Positions 6,116-12,139 of a DNA stretch of 13,838 nucleotides are shown one piece after another (the stretch's first letter is position 1; each line of letters opens with the position of its first letter). Made by a program: the position numbers and the translations under genes. Below the pieces are notes generated by a model that saw nothing but the letters and a program-made list of their open reading frames with translations, was not told the DNA's origin and made no database searches. Source of the stretch: Pseudomonadota bacterium (GTDB taxonomy: Bacteria; Desulfobacterota; GWC2-55-46; JADFVP01); NCBI GenBank assembly GCA_015222595.1, contig JADFVP010000197.1:1-13838 (forward strand), in the 5' to 3' direction.

Positions 6116-7927
6116 ATGATACAGATAAACAACCTCTCAAAGTCGTTTAGCGGCATCCCGCTCTTCCAGTCCATCTCTTTCTCCGTAGGGAAAAATGAAA
6201 TAATCGGACTGGTCGGGCGTAATGGGTCCGGTAAATCGACGCTATTCAAGATTATTCTCGGAGTCGAAAGTTACGACTCCGGCGACATAAACACGCCCAA
6301 AACGTACAAGCTCGGCTACCTCGACCAGCATATCCACTTCACAAAGAAGACGCTCATCGAAGAGTGCTGCCAGGTGCTTGGAGAAGATGAGCAGTACGAC
6401 CACTATAAGGCGGAGAAGATACTCTTCGGGCTCGGCTTCACCGAGAGCGACCTTACGCTCTCGCCCTCTAAATTTTCAGGCGGATTTCAGCTCCGTATAA
6501 ACCTCACGAAGACGCTTCTGCAAGACCCCGACATGCTGCTCCTCGACGAGCCGACAAACTACCTCGACCTCTTAAGCCTCAGGTGGCTGAGACGGTTCCT
6601 GAAGAGTTTCCGTGGCGAAGCGATTCTAATAACCCATGATCGCGCCTTTCTCGACACCGTAACGACGCACACGATGGGAATCCACAGAGGTCTGCTCACC
6701 AAGGTAAAGGGCGACACAAATAAGTACTACACCCAGCTCCTGGTCGACGAAGAGGTGCACGAAAAGACCCGTGTAAATCAGGAGAAGAAGATAAAAGACC
6801 TGCAAAAGTTCGCAGACAAGTTCGGCGCAAAGGCGTCGAAGGCGACGCAGGCAAAGTCGAAACTACGGCAGATAGAGAAGATGGAGGTGCTGACGCAAAT
6901 AAAGCAGGAGCACAAGCTCGGCTTCCGCTTCAACTACCGCGCAACCCCGGCAAAGACATTCCTGAGCGTAGACGACATCGCCTTCTCGTACACGGGCCTC
7001 AAGGCGGATAACCTCTTCGAGAAGCTCTCGTTCCATATCGGGCCCAAAGACCGCCTTGCGGTAATAGGCAAGAACGGCAAGGGCAAGACCACGCTCTTAA
7101 ACGCGCTGGCCGGAGCTGTTAGCCCGACATCCGGCCTTGTCACCTTCAACCCCAATGCAACGCTCGGCTACTACCAGCAGACCAACCGCAAGAACCTCGT
7201 GCAGACCAACACCGTTGCCGAAGAGATAGCGCAGGCCAACCCGCATCTGAGCATCTCGGAAAGCAGGGGCATCTGCGGGGCGATGATGTTCTCTGGGACA
7301 GCCGGAGACAAAAAAATATCGGTGCTCTCAGGAGGCGAGCAGAGCCGCGTGCTACTCGGCAAGATTCTGGCGCACCCCTCCAACCTGCTCTTTCTCGACG
7401 AGCCGTCGAACCACCTCGACATGGACTCCATTACGATACTGACCGACGAGGTAAGCAAATTCAAGGGCGGTCTCGTTATCGTTACGCATAACGAAGAGAT
7501 GCTTCGCAAGCTGGCCAACAAGCTCATTATCTTCCATAAGGGAGGTGCAGAGTTCTTTCACGGCACGTACGACGAATTTTTAGAGAGTATCGGCTGGGAA
7601 GAGGAGGCTTCGTTAAAGAAACCAAAAACAAAGAGCGGCAACAAAGACTCGGCAGAGAGCAAGGCAACGAGTTCAGGGGCCGAGAGCCACAGAGCCATAG
7701 AGATAAAGAAAGAGTGCAAGCAGGTTGAGCGCAAGATAGAGCGGCTCGAAGAGTACATAGAGAACAAGAACAGGTCGGTGGATAAGATACTGAACGACAT
7801 TACCGCAACAAAAGAGCTGGAAAAGCTCTACAAGAACATAACGGAACTACAGTCTCAGGTAGACAACAGCTACGCAAAGATGGAGGGGCTCTTAAAAGAA
7901 CTCGACTCCATGCAGGCCAAGTGCTGA
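6116..7927 (+). CDS. ABC-F family ATPase (ribosome-associated type)
   Basis: It has 603 residues with two ATP-binding domains and no membrane segment, as in the ABC-F (Uup/EttA/YheS) group. Domain 1 has Walker A GRNGSGKST (34-42), signature FSGGFQLR (120-127), Walker B LLLDEP with E145, and ITHDR. Domain 2 has GKNGKGKTT (318-326), LSGGEQSRV (404-412), LLFLDEP with E429, and VTHNEEM instead of the usual SHDRxF. The linker (about 205-285) is Lys-rich and helical, like the P-site tRNA-interacting region. Residues about 525-600 form a C-terminal coiled coil like that of Uup. Family knowledge: these proteins bind the ribosomal E site and resolve stalled or structured states; some give antibiotic resistance. 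I cannot assign a subfamily. No good ribosome site precedes the ATG. It converges on wecE 32 bases downstream. Confidence 0.92.
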   Translation: MIQINNLSKSFSGIPLFQSISFSVGKNEIIGLVGRNGSGKSTLFKIILGVESYDSGDINTPKTYKLGYLDQHIHFTKKTLIEECCQVLGEDEQYDHYKAEKILFGLGFTESDLTLSPSKFSGGFQLRINLTKTLLQDPDMLLLDEPTNYLDLLSLRWLRRFLKSFRGEAILITHDRAFLDTVTTHTMGIHRGLLTKVKGDTNKYYTQLLVDEEVHEKTRVNQEKKIKDLQKFADKFGAKASKATQAKSKLRQIEKMEVLTQIKQEHKLGFRFNYRATPAKTFLSVDDIAFSYTGLKADNLFEKLSFHIGPKDRLAVIGKNGKGKTTLLNALAGAVSPTSGLVTFNPNATLGYYQQTNRKNLVQTNTVAEEIAQANPHLSISESRGICGAMMFSGTAGDKKISVLSGGEQSRVLLGKILAHPSNLLFLDEPSNHLDMDSITILTDEVSKFKGGLVIVTHNEEMLRKLANKLIIFHKGGAEFFHGTYDEFLESIGWEEEASLKKPKTKSGNKDSAESKATSSGAESHRAIEIKKECKQVERKIERLEEYIENKNRSVDKILNDITATKELEKLYKNITELQSQVDNSYAKMEGLLKELDSMQAKC

Positions 7928-7959
7928 CGCTCGCACACCCCGCACATCAACAAGGCTTA

Positions 7960-9096
7960 TCAGCCTGCCTTAAAAAACCCCTCAACAGCCCGGCAGACCG
8001 TCGAAATATCTTCCGCCGACATCTTATAGTACAACGGCAGCCTTATAAGCCGTTCGCTCTCTTTAGTGGTGTAGGTATCGGTACCGTGAAAGGTGCAGTG
8101 CTTCTTGCCGGCCTTGCTAGCGTGCAGTGGCACGAAGTGAAAGACCGCATAGACCCCATTCTCCTTCAGGTACTTTAGCACCGCGCTCCTCTCGTCCAGA
8201 TCCTTAACCTTCAGATAGAAGATATGGCCGTTGTGGCGGCAGTTCTCCGGGATCTTCTGAAGCTCAAGACGCCCCTCATCCTCGAGGTGGTGAAGCTTCT
8301 CGTAGTAGGCGTTCCATGTTCTTAGTCTGTCGTCATTTATCTCGTTGGCATGGAGCAGCTGCGCATAGAGGTACGCCGCGTTTATCTCATTTAAGCGCCA
8401 CGTAGAGCCGACCTCTTGCCAGCTGTACTTGTCTACCTCTCCCCTGAAGAACTGACTGCGGTTGGTTCCGTACTCTCTCAGTATCTCGCCGCGCCGTATA
8501 AGGGACTCGTCGTTCAAGAGCACCATACCGCCCTCGCCGCCGCACTGAAAGTTCTTGGTCTCGTGAAAACTGTAGGCGCCAACATGGCCGATAGTGCCGA
8601 GCATACGGCCCTTGTACTCGGCCATAAAACCCTGCGCAGCGTCTTCTGCCACATGAAGGCCGTGCCTCTTCGCTATATCCATGATCGTATCCATCTCGCA
8701 GGCGACTCCGGCGTAGTGAACCGGGACGATGGCCTTTGTCCTTTCGGTCACCGCTGCCTCTATGAGCGTTTCGTCCATGTTCATGGTGTCGGGCCTGATG
8801 TCGACAAAGACAACCTTTGCGCCACGCAGAATAAATGCATTGGCAGTGGACGGAAAGGTGAACGACGGCATTATGACCTCGTCGCCAGTCTCGATATTGA
8901 AAAGCAGCGCTGCGAGTTCGAGCGCATGCGTACAAGACCCTGTCAGCAGCGCCCTTGGCGTGCCGGTCTTCTCCTCGAACCAGGCGTTGCACCTGTTAAT
9001 GAACGAGCCTTCCGTAGATGAGGTCTTATGGTGGAAGACCTCCATTATGTACTTCTCTTCATCTCCGGTCATCGTAGGGATGCTGAATTTAATCAT
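7960..9096 (-). CDS. wecE: dTDP-4-amino-4,6-dideoxygalactose transaminase (WecE/RffA)
   Basis: It has 378 residues from the ATG; E. coli WecE is almost the same length. It belongs to the DegT/DnrJ/EryC1/StrS PLP-dependent sugar aminotransferases. Diagnostic WecE segments are GDEVIMPSFTFPSTANAF, FVDIRPDTMNMDETLIEAA, VPVHYAGVACEMDTIM, the PLP lysine in SFHETKNF (K181), GTNRSQFFRGEVDKY and YTTKESERLIRLPL; AEDAAQ supplies the acid that contacts the PLP ring. Reaction: dTDP-4-keto-6-deoxyglucose plus glutamate gives dTDP-4-amino-4,6-dideoxygalactose (dTDP-Fuc4N). In enterobacteria this feeds enterobacterial common antigen. No rffG, rffH, wecD or wecF neighbour is present here. A TTG directly precedes the ATG; GAGGAG (9102-9107) is 5 bases from the ATG but only 2 from the TTG, so the ATG is chosen. 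The leader carries a terminator-like hairpin. Confidence 0.92.
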   Translation of the reverse strand: MIKFSIPTMTGDEEKYIMEVFHHKTSSTEGSFINRCNAWFEEKTGTPRALLTGSCTHALELAALLFNIETGDEVIMPSFTFPSTANAFILRGAKVVFVDIRPDTMNMDETLIEAAVTERTKAIVPVHYAGVACEMDTIMDIAKRHGLHVAEDAAQGFMAEYKGRMLGTIGHVGAYSFHETKNFQCGGEGGMVLLNDESLIRRGEILREYGTNRSQFFRGEVDKYSWQEVGSTWRLNEINAAYLYAQLLHANEINDDRLRTWNAYYEKLHHLEDEGRLELQKIPENCRHNGHIFYLKVKDLDERSAVLKYLKENGVYAVFHFVPLHASKAGKKHCTFHGTDTYTTKESERLIRLPLYYKMSAEDISTVCRAVEGFFKAG

Positions 9097-9110
9097 CAAG
9101 GCTCCTCGAA

Positions 9111-9125
9111 GAGCAGTAGCTGCTC
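9111..9125 (-). promoter_or_regulatory. hairpin beside the wecE ribosome binding site
   Basis: GAGCAG and CTGCTC (9111-9116 and 9120-9125) form a perfect 6-bp stem with a three-base loop, ending three bases before the GAGGAG site. The same GCTC could instead pair with GAGC around the ribosome site (GCTC-TTCGAG-GAGC), hiding it. The two foldings exclude each other. Function is inference. Confidence 0.35.
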
Positions 9126-9150
9126 GGGTAAAGATCTGTGTCGTGAAGAT

Positions 9151-9180
9151 AAAAAAGTGCTCTCCAGAGTACCGGAGAGC
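9151..9180 (-). terminator. terminator-like hairpin in the wecE leader (possible attenuator)
   Basis: Read on the minus strand, GCTCTCC and GGAGAGC (9180-9159) form a perfect 7-bp stem with an 8-base loop. Two bases later comes a run of six T (9156-9151). It points towards wecE and lies about 55 bases before its ATG. No minus-strand gene lies upstream that it could end, so it may control wecE itself. Confidence 0.5.
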
Positions 9181-9214
9181 CGCTTGGTCTGCATAGATTG
9201 TACTATTGCCTGCT

Positions 9215-9284
9215 GTTATCAGTCAACACCTTTGGACTCCGAATTGGATAACAATTATACCCAAGATAACGAAACCGGTTATCT
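9215..9284 (-). promoter_or_regulatory. candidate wecE promoter with GATAAC operator-like repeats
   Basis: A perfect TATAAT on the minus strand (9254-9259) has only a poor -35 (three of six at 17 bases). The -35 region is covered by a perfect inverted repeat, AGATAAC-N7-GTTATCT (9264-9284). The hexamer GATAAC occurs four times in 70 bases, in both orientations: 9215-9220, 9247-9252, 9265-9270 and 9278-9283. This looks like a regulator-binding region; which regulator is unknown. Confidence 0.4.
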
Positions 9285-9434
9285 GTTAAAGAGATCAAAT
9301 AGACCGAGCAGAGAGATAAATTAGGCGGCTTAATATTTGAGTTTTACCAAGCTAAAATGGTAGAGTAAGTATAACCACTATATGAGACCGTAAAGAGTTA
9401 CGTCAGGTTCTACAAAAGAACTTTCGAGGAATGT

Positions 9435-10487
9435 ATGGGAGCAAACATAGAGATGAACAGGCAGCCTCTTACACGATTCCTTCTTGCCGGGGCGTGCTTC
9501 GTGATAGTTGTTGCCGGAATGCGTGCCGCTTCAGATATTCTCGTGCCCCTGATTCTCTCCGCCTTTATAGCCACAGTATGCGCCCCGCCGCTCTTCTGGT
9601 TAAAGCGTAAAGGGCTCCCCACACCGCTCGCCATCTTCATTGTAATCGCTGCGATCATCTTTATAGGCCTCGGCGTAGGTGCGCTCGTAAGTACGTCACT
9701 TGATAGATTCATCCATGACCTGCCGCTCTACCAGGAGAATCTCCGTGCGCTTCTAGGCGGTTCTTTTGAGTGGTTCAGTATCATTGGTGTCGAAGTGGGC
9801 GGGGGCGGTGTGATGAAGGCCTTTGATCCGGGAGACGCCATGAAACTCGTCTCCGGGTTACTTACCGGTCTCAGCAGCGCCCTCACCAACGGCTTCCTGA
9901 TCTCCTTCACGGTAATATTCATACTCCTTGAGGCCTCCACCTTCCAGACAAAACTCCGCTCTGCCCTCGCAGACCCGGAAAGGTCGATCCCCTACTTCGA
10001 GAAGTTTATCAACAACGTGCAGCAGTACATAGCTATAAAGACATGGATGAGCCTCCTGACTGCCGGCGTAATAGTGATCTGGCTCTTTATTATAGGTGTT
10101 GATTACCCGCTCCTTTGGGGCCTTCTCGCCTTTCTCCTCAACTACGTGCCGAACATAGGCTCTATAATCGCTGCAGTCCCTACCGTGCTCCTTGCCCTTT
10201 TACAACTTGGCCCCGGATCAGCCGTCCTGACCGCCATCGGGTACCTTGCGGTAAACATGGTTATAGGAAACCTCCTAGAGCCGAAGGTCATGGGTAGGGG
10301 CCTCGGTCTCTCTACCCTTGTCGTCTTCCTCTCTCTCGTCTTCTGGGGTTGGGTCTTCGGGTCTATAGGAATGTTGCTCTCCGTGCCCCTGACGATGACC
10401 ATAAAGATAGCGCTCGACAGCGGTGAAAAGACGCAGTGGATGGCGGTCCTTCTCGGCTCCGAGGCGCACCCCAAAGAACTAGATTAA
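9435..10487 (+). CDS. AI-2E family transporter (TqsA/YhhT-like, UPF0118)
   Basis: It has 350 residues, the normal size, with about eight hydrophobic segments. Conserved family blocks are AASDILVPLILSAFIA near the N-terminus, NYVPNIGSIIAAVPTVLLAL (236-255) and GNLLEPKVMGRGLGLSTLVV (278-297), then FWGWVFGSIGMLLSVPLT before the C-terminus. Family knowledge: E. coli TqsA is linked to export of autoinducer-2; other members act as ion/proton antiporters or have unknown cargo, so AI-2 export is not proven here. GAGGA (9426-9430) sits 4 bases before the ATG at 9435; the ATG at 9431 directly abuts that site and is out of frame. It stands alone, divergent from wecE, with 338 bases between the two starts. 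I see no clear promoter or terminator of its own. Confidence 0.9.
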   Translation: MGANIEMNRQPLTRFLLAGACFVIVVAGMRAASDILVPLILSAFIATVCAPPLFWLKRKGLPTPLAIFIVIAAIIFIGLGVGALVSTSLDRFIHDLPLYQENLRALLGGSFEWFSIIGVEVGGGGVMKAFDPGDAMKLVSGLLTGLSSALTNGFLISFTVIFILLEASTFQTKLRSALADPERSIPYFEKFINNVQQYIAIKTWMSLLTAGVIVIWLFIIGVDYPLLWGLLAFLLNYVPNIGSIIAAVPTVLLALLQLGPGSAVLTAIGYLAVNMVIGNLLEPKVMGRGLGLSTLVVFLSLVFWGWVFGSIGMLLSVPLTMTIKIALDSGEKTQWMAVLLGSEAHPKELD

Positions 10488-10538
10488 CAGAGGGCGACAG
10501 GTCTCCATCCGTATCGGGTAGTTAGACTCTTTTGTCTC

Positions 10539-10564
10539 AGTTCTACTTCTTAGTTCTACTTCTT
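10539..10564 (+). repeat. 13-bp tandem direct repeat
   Basis: AGTTCTACTTCTT is repeated twice with no gap (10539-10551 and 10552-10564), in the 141-bp gap between the transporter and DUF302 genes. A small hairpin CGCCG-TCTA-CGGCG follows at about 10571-10584. It has no T-tract, so it is not a normal terminator. Confidence 0.8.
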
Positions 10565-10628
10565 CAAGTCGCCGTCTACGGCGGTGACAATAGCAGATTT
10601 GATAACACTTGTAATTATGGAGGTGAAG

Positions 10629-11015
10629 ATGAAGTACTATTTCAGCAAATCTTTCGAAGGGTCGTATGATGAGGCAATCGCCAAGGTTACGGAGTGCCTC
10701 AAAGAGGAGGGCTTTGGTATTCTTACCGAGATAGACGTGAAAAAGACATTGAAGATGAAGATCGATGCGGACTTCCGTAAATACATAATCCTTGGCGCGT
10801 GCAACCCGGCCTTTGCCTATAAGGCGTTACAGGCTGAAGCTCACATAGGTCTTATGTTGCCCTGCAATGTTATTGTTCAGGAGATGGATGATGGTACTGT
10901 AGAGGTTGCGGCCATTGACCCGGCAGCGTCCATGCAGGCCATTGAGAACCCTGCGCTTGGCGACATAGCCACTGCAGTTAGAGAGAAGATGGCGGCTGTA
11001 ATTGACAAACTATAG
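10629..11015 (+). CDS. DUF302 domain protein
   Basis: It is a 128-residue, single-domain protein of the DUF302 family. The recognisable core is GFGILTEIDVKKTLK near the N-terminus, then FRKYIILGACNPAFAYKALQ and EAHIGLMLPCNVIVQE, with AAIDPAASM near the end. Family knowledge: DUF302 proteins form small dimeric alpha/beta folds of unknown function and are common in sulfur-oxidising and anaerobic bacteria. The cysteines in GACNP and LPCNV are typical of the family. The ATG at 10629 is chosen because GGAGG (10619-10623) lies 5 bases upstream; an earlier in-frame start at 10584 would put that site inside the gene. No signal peptide is seen. The gene is followed by the tRNA-Pro remnant region. Confidence 0.9.
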   Translation: MKYYFSKSFEGSYDEAIAKVTECLKEEGFGILTEIDVKKTLKMKIDADFRKYIILGACNPAFAYKALQAEAHIGLMLPCNVIVQEMDDGTVEVAAIDPAASMQAIENPALGDIATAVREKMAAVIDKL

Positions 11016-11065
11016 TGGTCACTTCACAATCTCAGAAAAGCACTTGATCGACTGTCATATAAACA

Positions 11066-11169
11066 GCGAACCCGCTCTGAGGTTCAAACCCCTAATCAAG
11101 ACTTAACGCAAAGAACCCCGCAACGCCTATAGCGCCACGGGGTTCTTTGTATTATGGTCGGGGCGAGAG
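11066..11169. repeat. 104-bp module, copy A (tRNA-Pro 3' flank)
   Basis: Read on the minus strand, this copy starts with the last 15 bases of a tRNA-Pro (CTCTCGCCCCGACCA, 11169-11155). A GC-rich hairpin follows, then a block ending in GAACCTCAGAGCGGGTTCGC (11085-11066). Copy B at 11247-11350 has the same length and order; their outer blocks (11066-11104 and 11247-11284) are about 80% identical by eye with one indel. The two copies are offset by 181 bases. Confidence 0.75.
11109..11149. terminator. hairpin of copy A (tRNA-type terminator, bidirectional)
   Basis: CAAAGAACCCCG and CGGGGTTCTTTG form a perfect 12-bp stem around a 17-base loop. On the minus strand it lies 5 bases after the tRNA CCA end, where a tRNA terminator is expected. 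On the plus strand it may also end the DUF302 transcript. T-tracts are weak on both strands. Confidence 0.6.
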
Positions 11170-11188
11170 TGATTGACTTCGGCCATCC

Positions 11189-11211
11189 CTGGCCTACGCC
11201 CTACGGGCCAG
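11189..11211. repeat. palindromic element between the modules
   Basis: CTGGCC and GGCCAG enclose TACGCCCTACG, which contains an alternative small hairpin GCCC-TAC-GGGC. The core GCCCTACGGG is found again in a hairpin at 11615-11635. The element resembles REP-type extragenic palindromes, but two copies are too few to be sure. Confidence 0.35.
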
Positions 11212-11225
11212 TCATAGACTGTTCT

Positions 11226-11245
11226 GTCTTGCTCTCCTGCAAGAC
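11226..11245. repeat. perfect 7-bp inverted repeat
   Basis: GTCTTGC-TCTCCT-GCAAGAC forms a perfect stem with a six-base loop, directly before copy B of the 104-bp module. It has no T-tract. Confidence 0.5.
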
Positions 11246-11246
11246 C

Positions 11247-11380
<134 letters not shown>

Positions 11381-11512
11381 GGTGATTTGACTAATCTTTG
11401 CAAGAGCTTGATTTACGGTCTGGTTTTCCCTTTTATCTTATAAATCAATGCAATAGAACCATTACAATAAGTCTATCGCTTCCAGTTGTTTTCATCCTTT
11501 TCGGCCAATTCT

Positions 11513-11529
11513 GTCACAATTTAGTCACA
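11513..11529. repeat. direct repeat GTCACA, 11-base period
   Basis: GTCACA occurs at 11513-11518 and 11524-11529, exactly 11 bases apart and about 135 bases inside the presumed island end. Such helically phased repeats can be integrase arm-type sites, but the motif is short and chance is possible. Confidence 0.3.
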
Positions 11530-11614
11530 TTATGGTGGGGTGCCCCCTGAGAATGCTCAGTTCTTCTCCGGTCTAATACTTGACTGCCGGTATACCTACC
11601 CCCTCAACGCATAG

Positions 11615-11635
11615 GGCTTGCCCTACGGGTAAGCC
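11615..11635. repeat. hairpin sharing GCCCTACGGG with 11189-11211
   Basis: GGCTTGCCC-TAC-GGGTAAGCC forms a 9-bp stem with one G-U wobble and a three-base loop. It shares its ten-base core with the palindrome between the two 104-bp modules. Confidence 0.45.
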
Positions 11636-11725
11636 TCTACCTGCCTCGACCGGAAGAAGATTGCCCCCTCCATATAAGCACCTTCTTTATCGTACCAAGC
11701 CTAATAGAAAAAACAGATCAACGCC

Positions 11726-11741
11726 TGCCGCAAAAGCGGCA
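11726..11741. repeat. perfect hairpin TGCCGC-AAAA-GCGGCA
   Basis: Six perfect base pairs enclose a four-base loop. No T-tract follows on the plus strand. On the minus strand the next bases are GGCGTTGATCTG, also without a terminator tract. Function unknown. Confidence 0.4.
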
Positions 11742-11877
11742 ATCCGCGTCGGACTCCGCTTGCACCTCCTGATAGGAAGAGCGAAGCTACCACCGCAAAA
11801 TTCATTAGGGCAGATCCCGACAGACAGGTCTAACGGCCTGCGGCAAATCAAGAACCTAGCTCTATAGAAGGGAGCTA

Positions 11878-11901
11878 TTAGGCTACACTAGGATAGCCTA
11901 A
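11878..11901. repeat. perfect 8-bp inverted repeat
   Basis: TTAGGCTA and TAGCCTAA enclose CACTAGGA. A competing pairing, GCTAT with ATAGC, overlaps it, so the stretch could switch between folds. It has no T-tract and no known family. Confidence 0.45.
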
Positions 11902-11958
11902 CAAGTACCCCAAATCTTAGCCTTTATACTGCACAAATTCATCTTATGAAGTATTCAG

Positions 11959-11982
11959 TTCTCGGGTGAAATTCCCGTAGAA
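11959..11982 (+). other. hairpin with GGTGAAATTCC loop upstream of the chemoreceptor gene
   Basis: TTCTCGGG and CCCG-T-AGAA form an 8-bp stem with one bulged T and a seven-base loop TGAAATT. It lies about 160 bases before the chemoreceptor ATG. The GGTGAAATTCC string recalls conserved parts of cobalamin riboswitches and of some group II introns, but the other hallmarks of either are not seen. Confidence 0.3.
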
Positions 11983-12139
11983 AGTAGTAAGAATAAACTC
12001 ACATAAAGAATGTTCCTGTGATACTGACAACCAACGCTTGATTGGCATATTGGGTATAAGCACCGGAAAATATAGAACCGTTCTTAAGTCTACGGTATGG
12101 ACATGAGAAGAAACTTAAAATAAATAAAGGATACCAGAA

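Larger units (their letters stand above)
11381..12139. other. 759-bp stretch without a convincing gene
   Basis: No frame on either strand shows the codon use of the surrounding genes, and no recognisable protein is found. A 95-codon plus-strand frame (11580-11867) begins in a hairpin region and looks random. The stretch holds several hairpins and short repeats (listed separately). It could be decayed mobile DNA, a structured RNA, or a long leader for the chemoreceptor gene. I see no clear promoter for that gene. Confidence 0.55.

Noticed and set aside
8416..9021. 201-codon plus-strand open frame opposite wecE
   Set aside because: It lies wholly inside the well-supported wecE gene and has no recognisable domain; it is a shadow frame.
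9241..9260. GGATAACAATT, resembling part of the lac operator
   Set aside because: It is only one half of the operator, lies in an unrelated context, and is better explained by the local GATAAC cluster.
11500..11600. Possible decayed integrase C-terminus on the minus strand beside the tRNA-Pro scar
   Set aside because: The longest open stretch is under 30 codons and no integrase motif (R, HxxR, Y) can be seen; location alone is not enough.
11580..11867. 95-codon plus-strand open frame
   Set aside because: It has a poor start context, runs through two hairpins, has unusual composition rich in P, R and T, and shows no recognisable motif.
11955..11990. Cobalamin riboswitch or group II intron piece suggested by GGTGAAATTCC
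   Set aside because: The B12-box and the rest of the riboswitch core are missing, and no intron domain V or reverse transcriptase is present.
11990..12139. c-di-GMP (GEMM) riboswitch before the chemoreceptor gene
   Set aside because: The conserved GCAAAGCC and GGNA-type elements are absent, although GEMM riboswitches before chemoreceptor genes are known.
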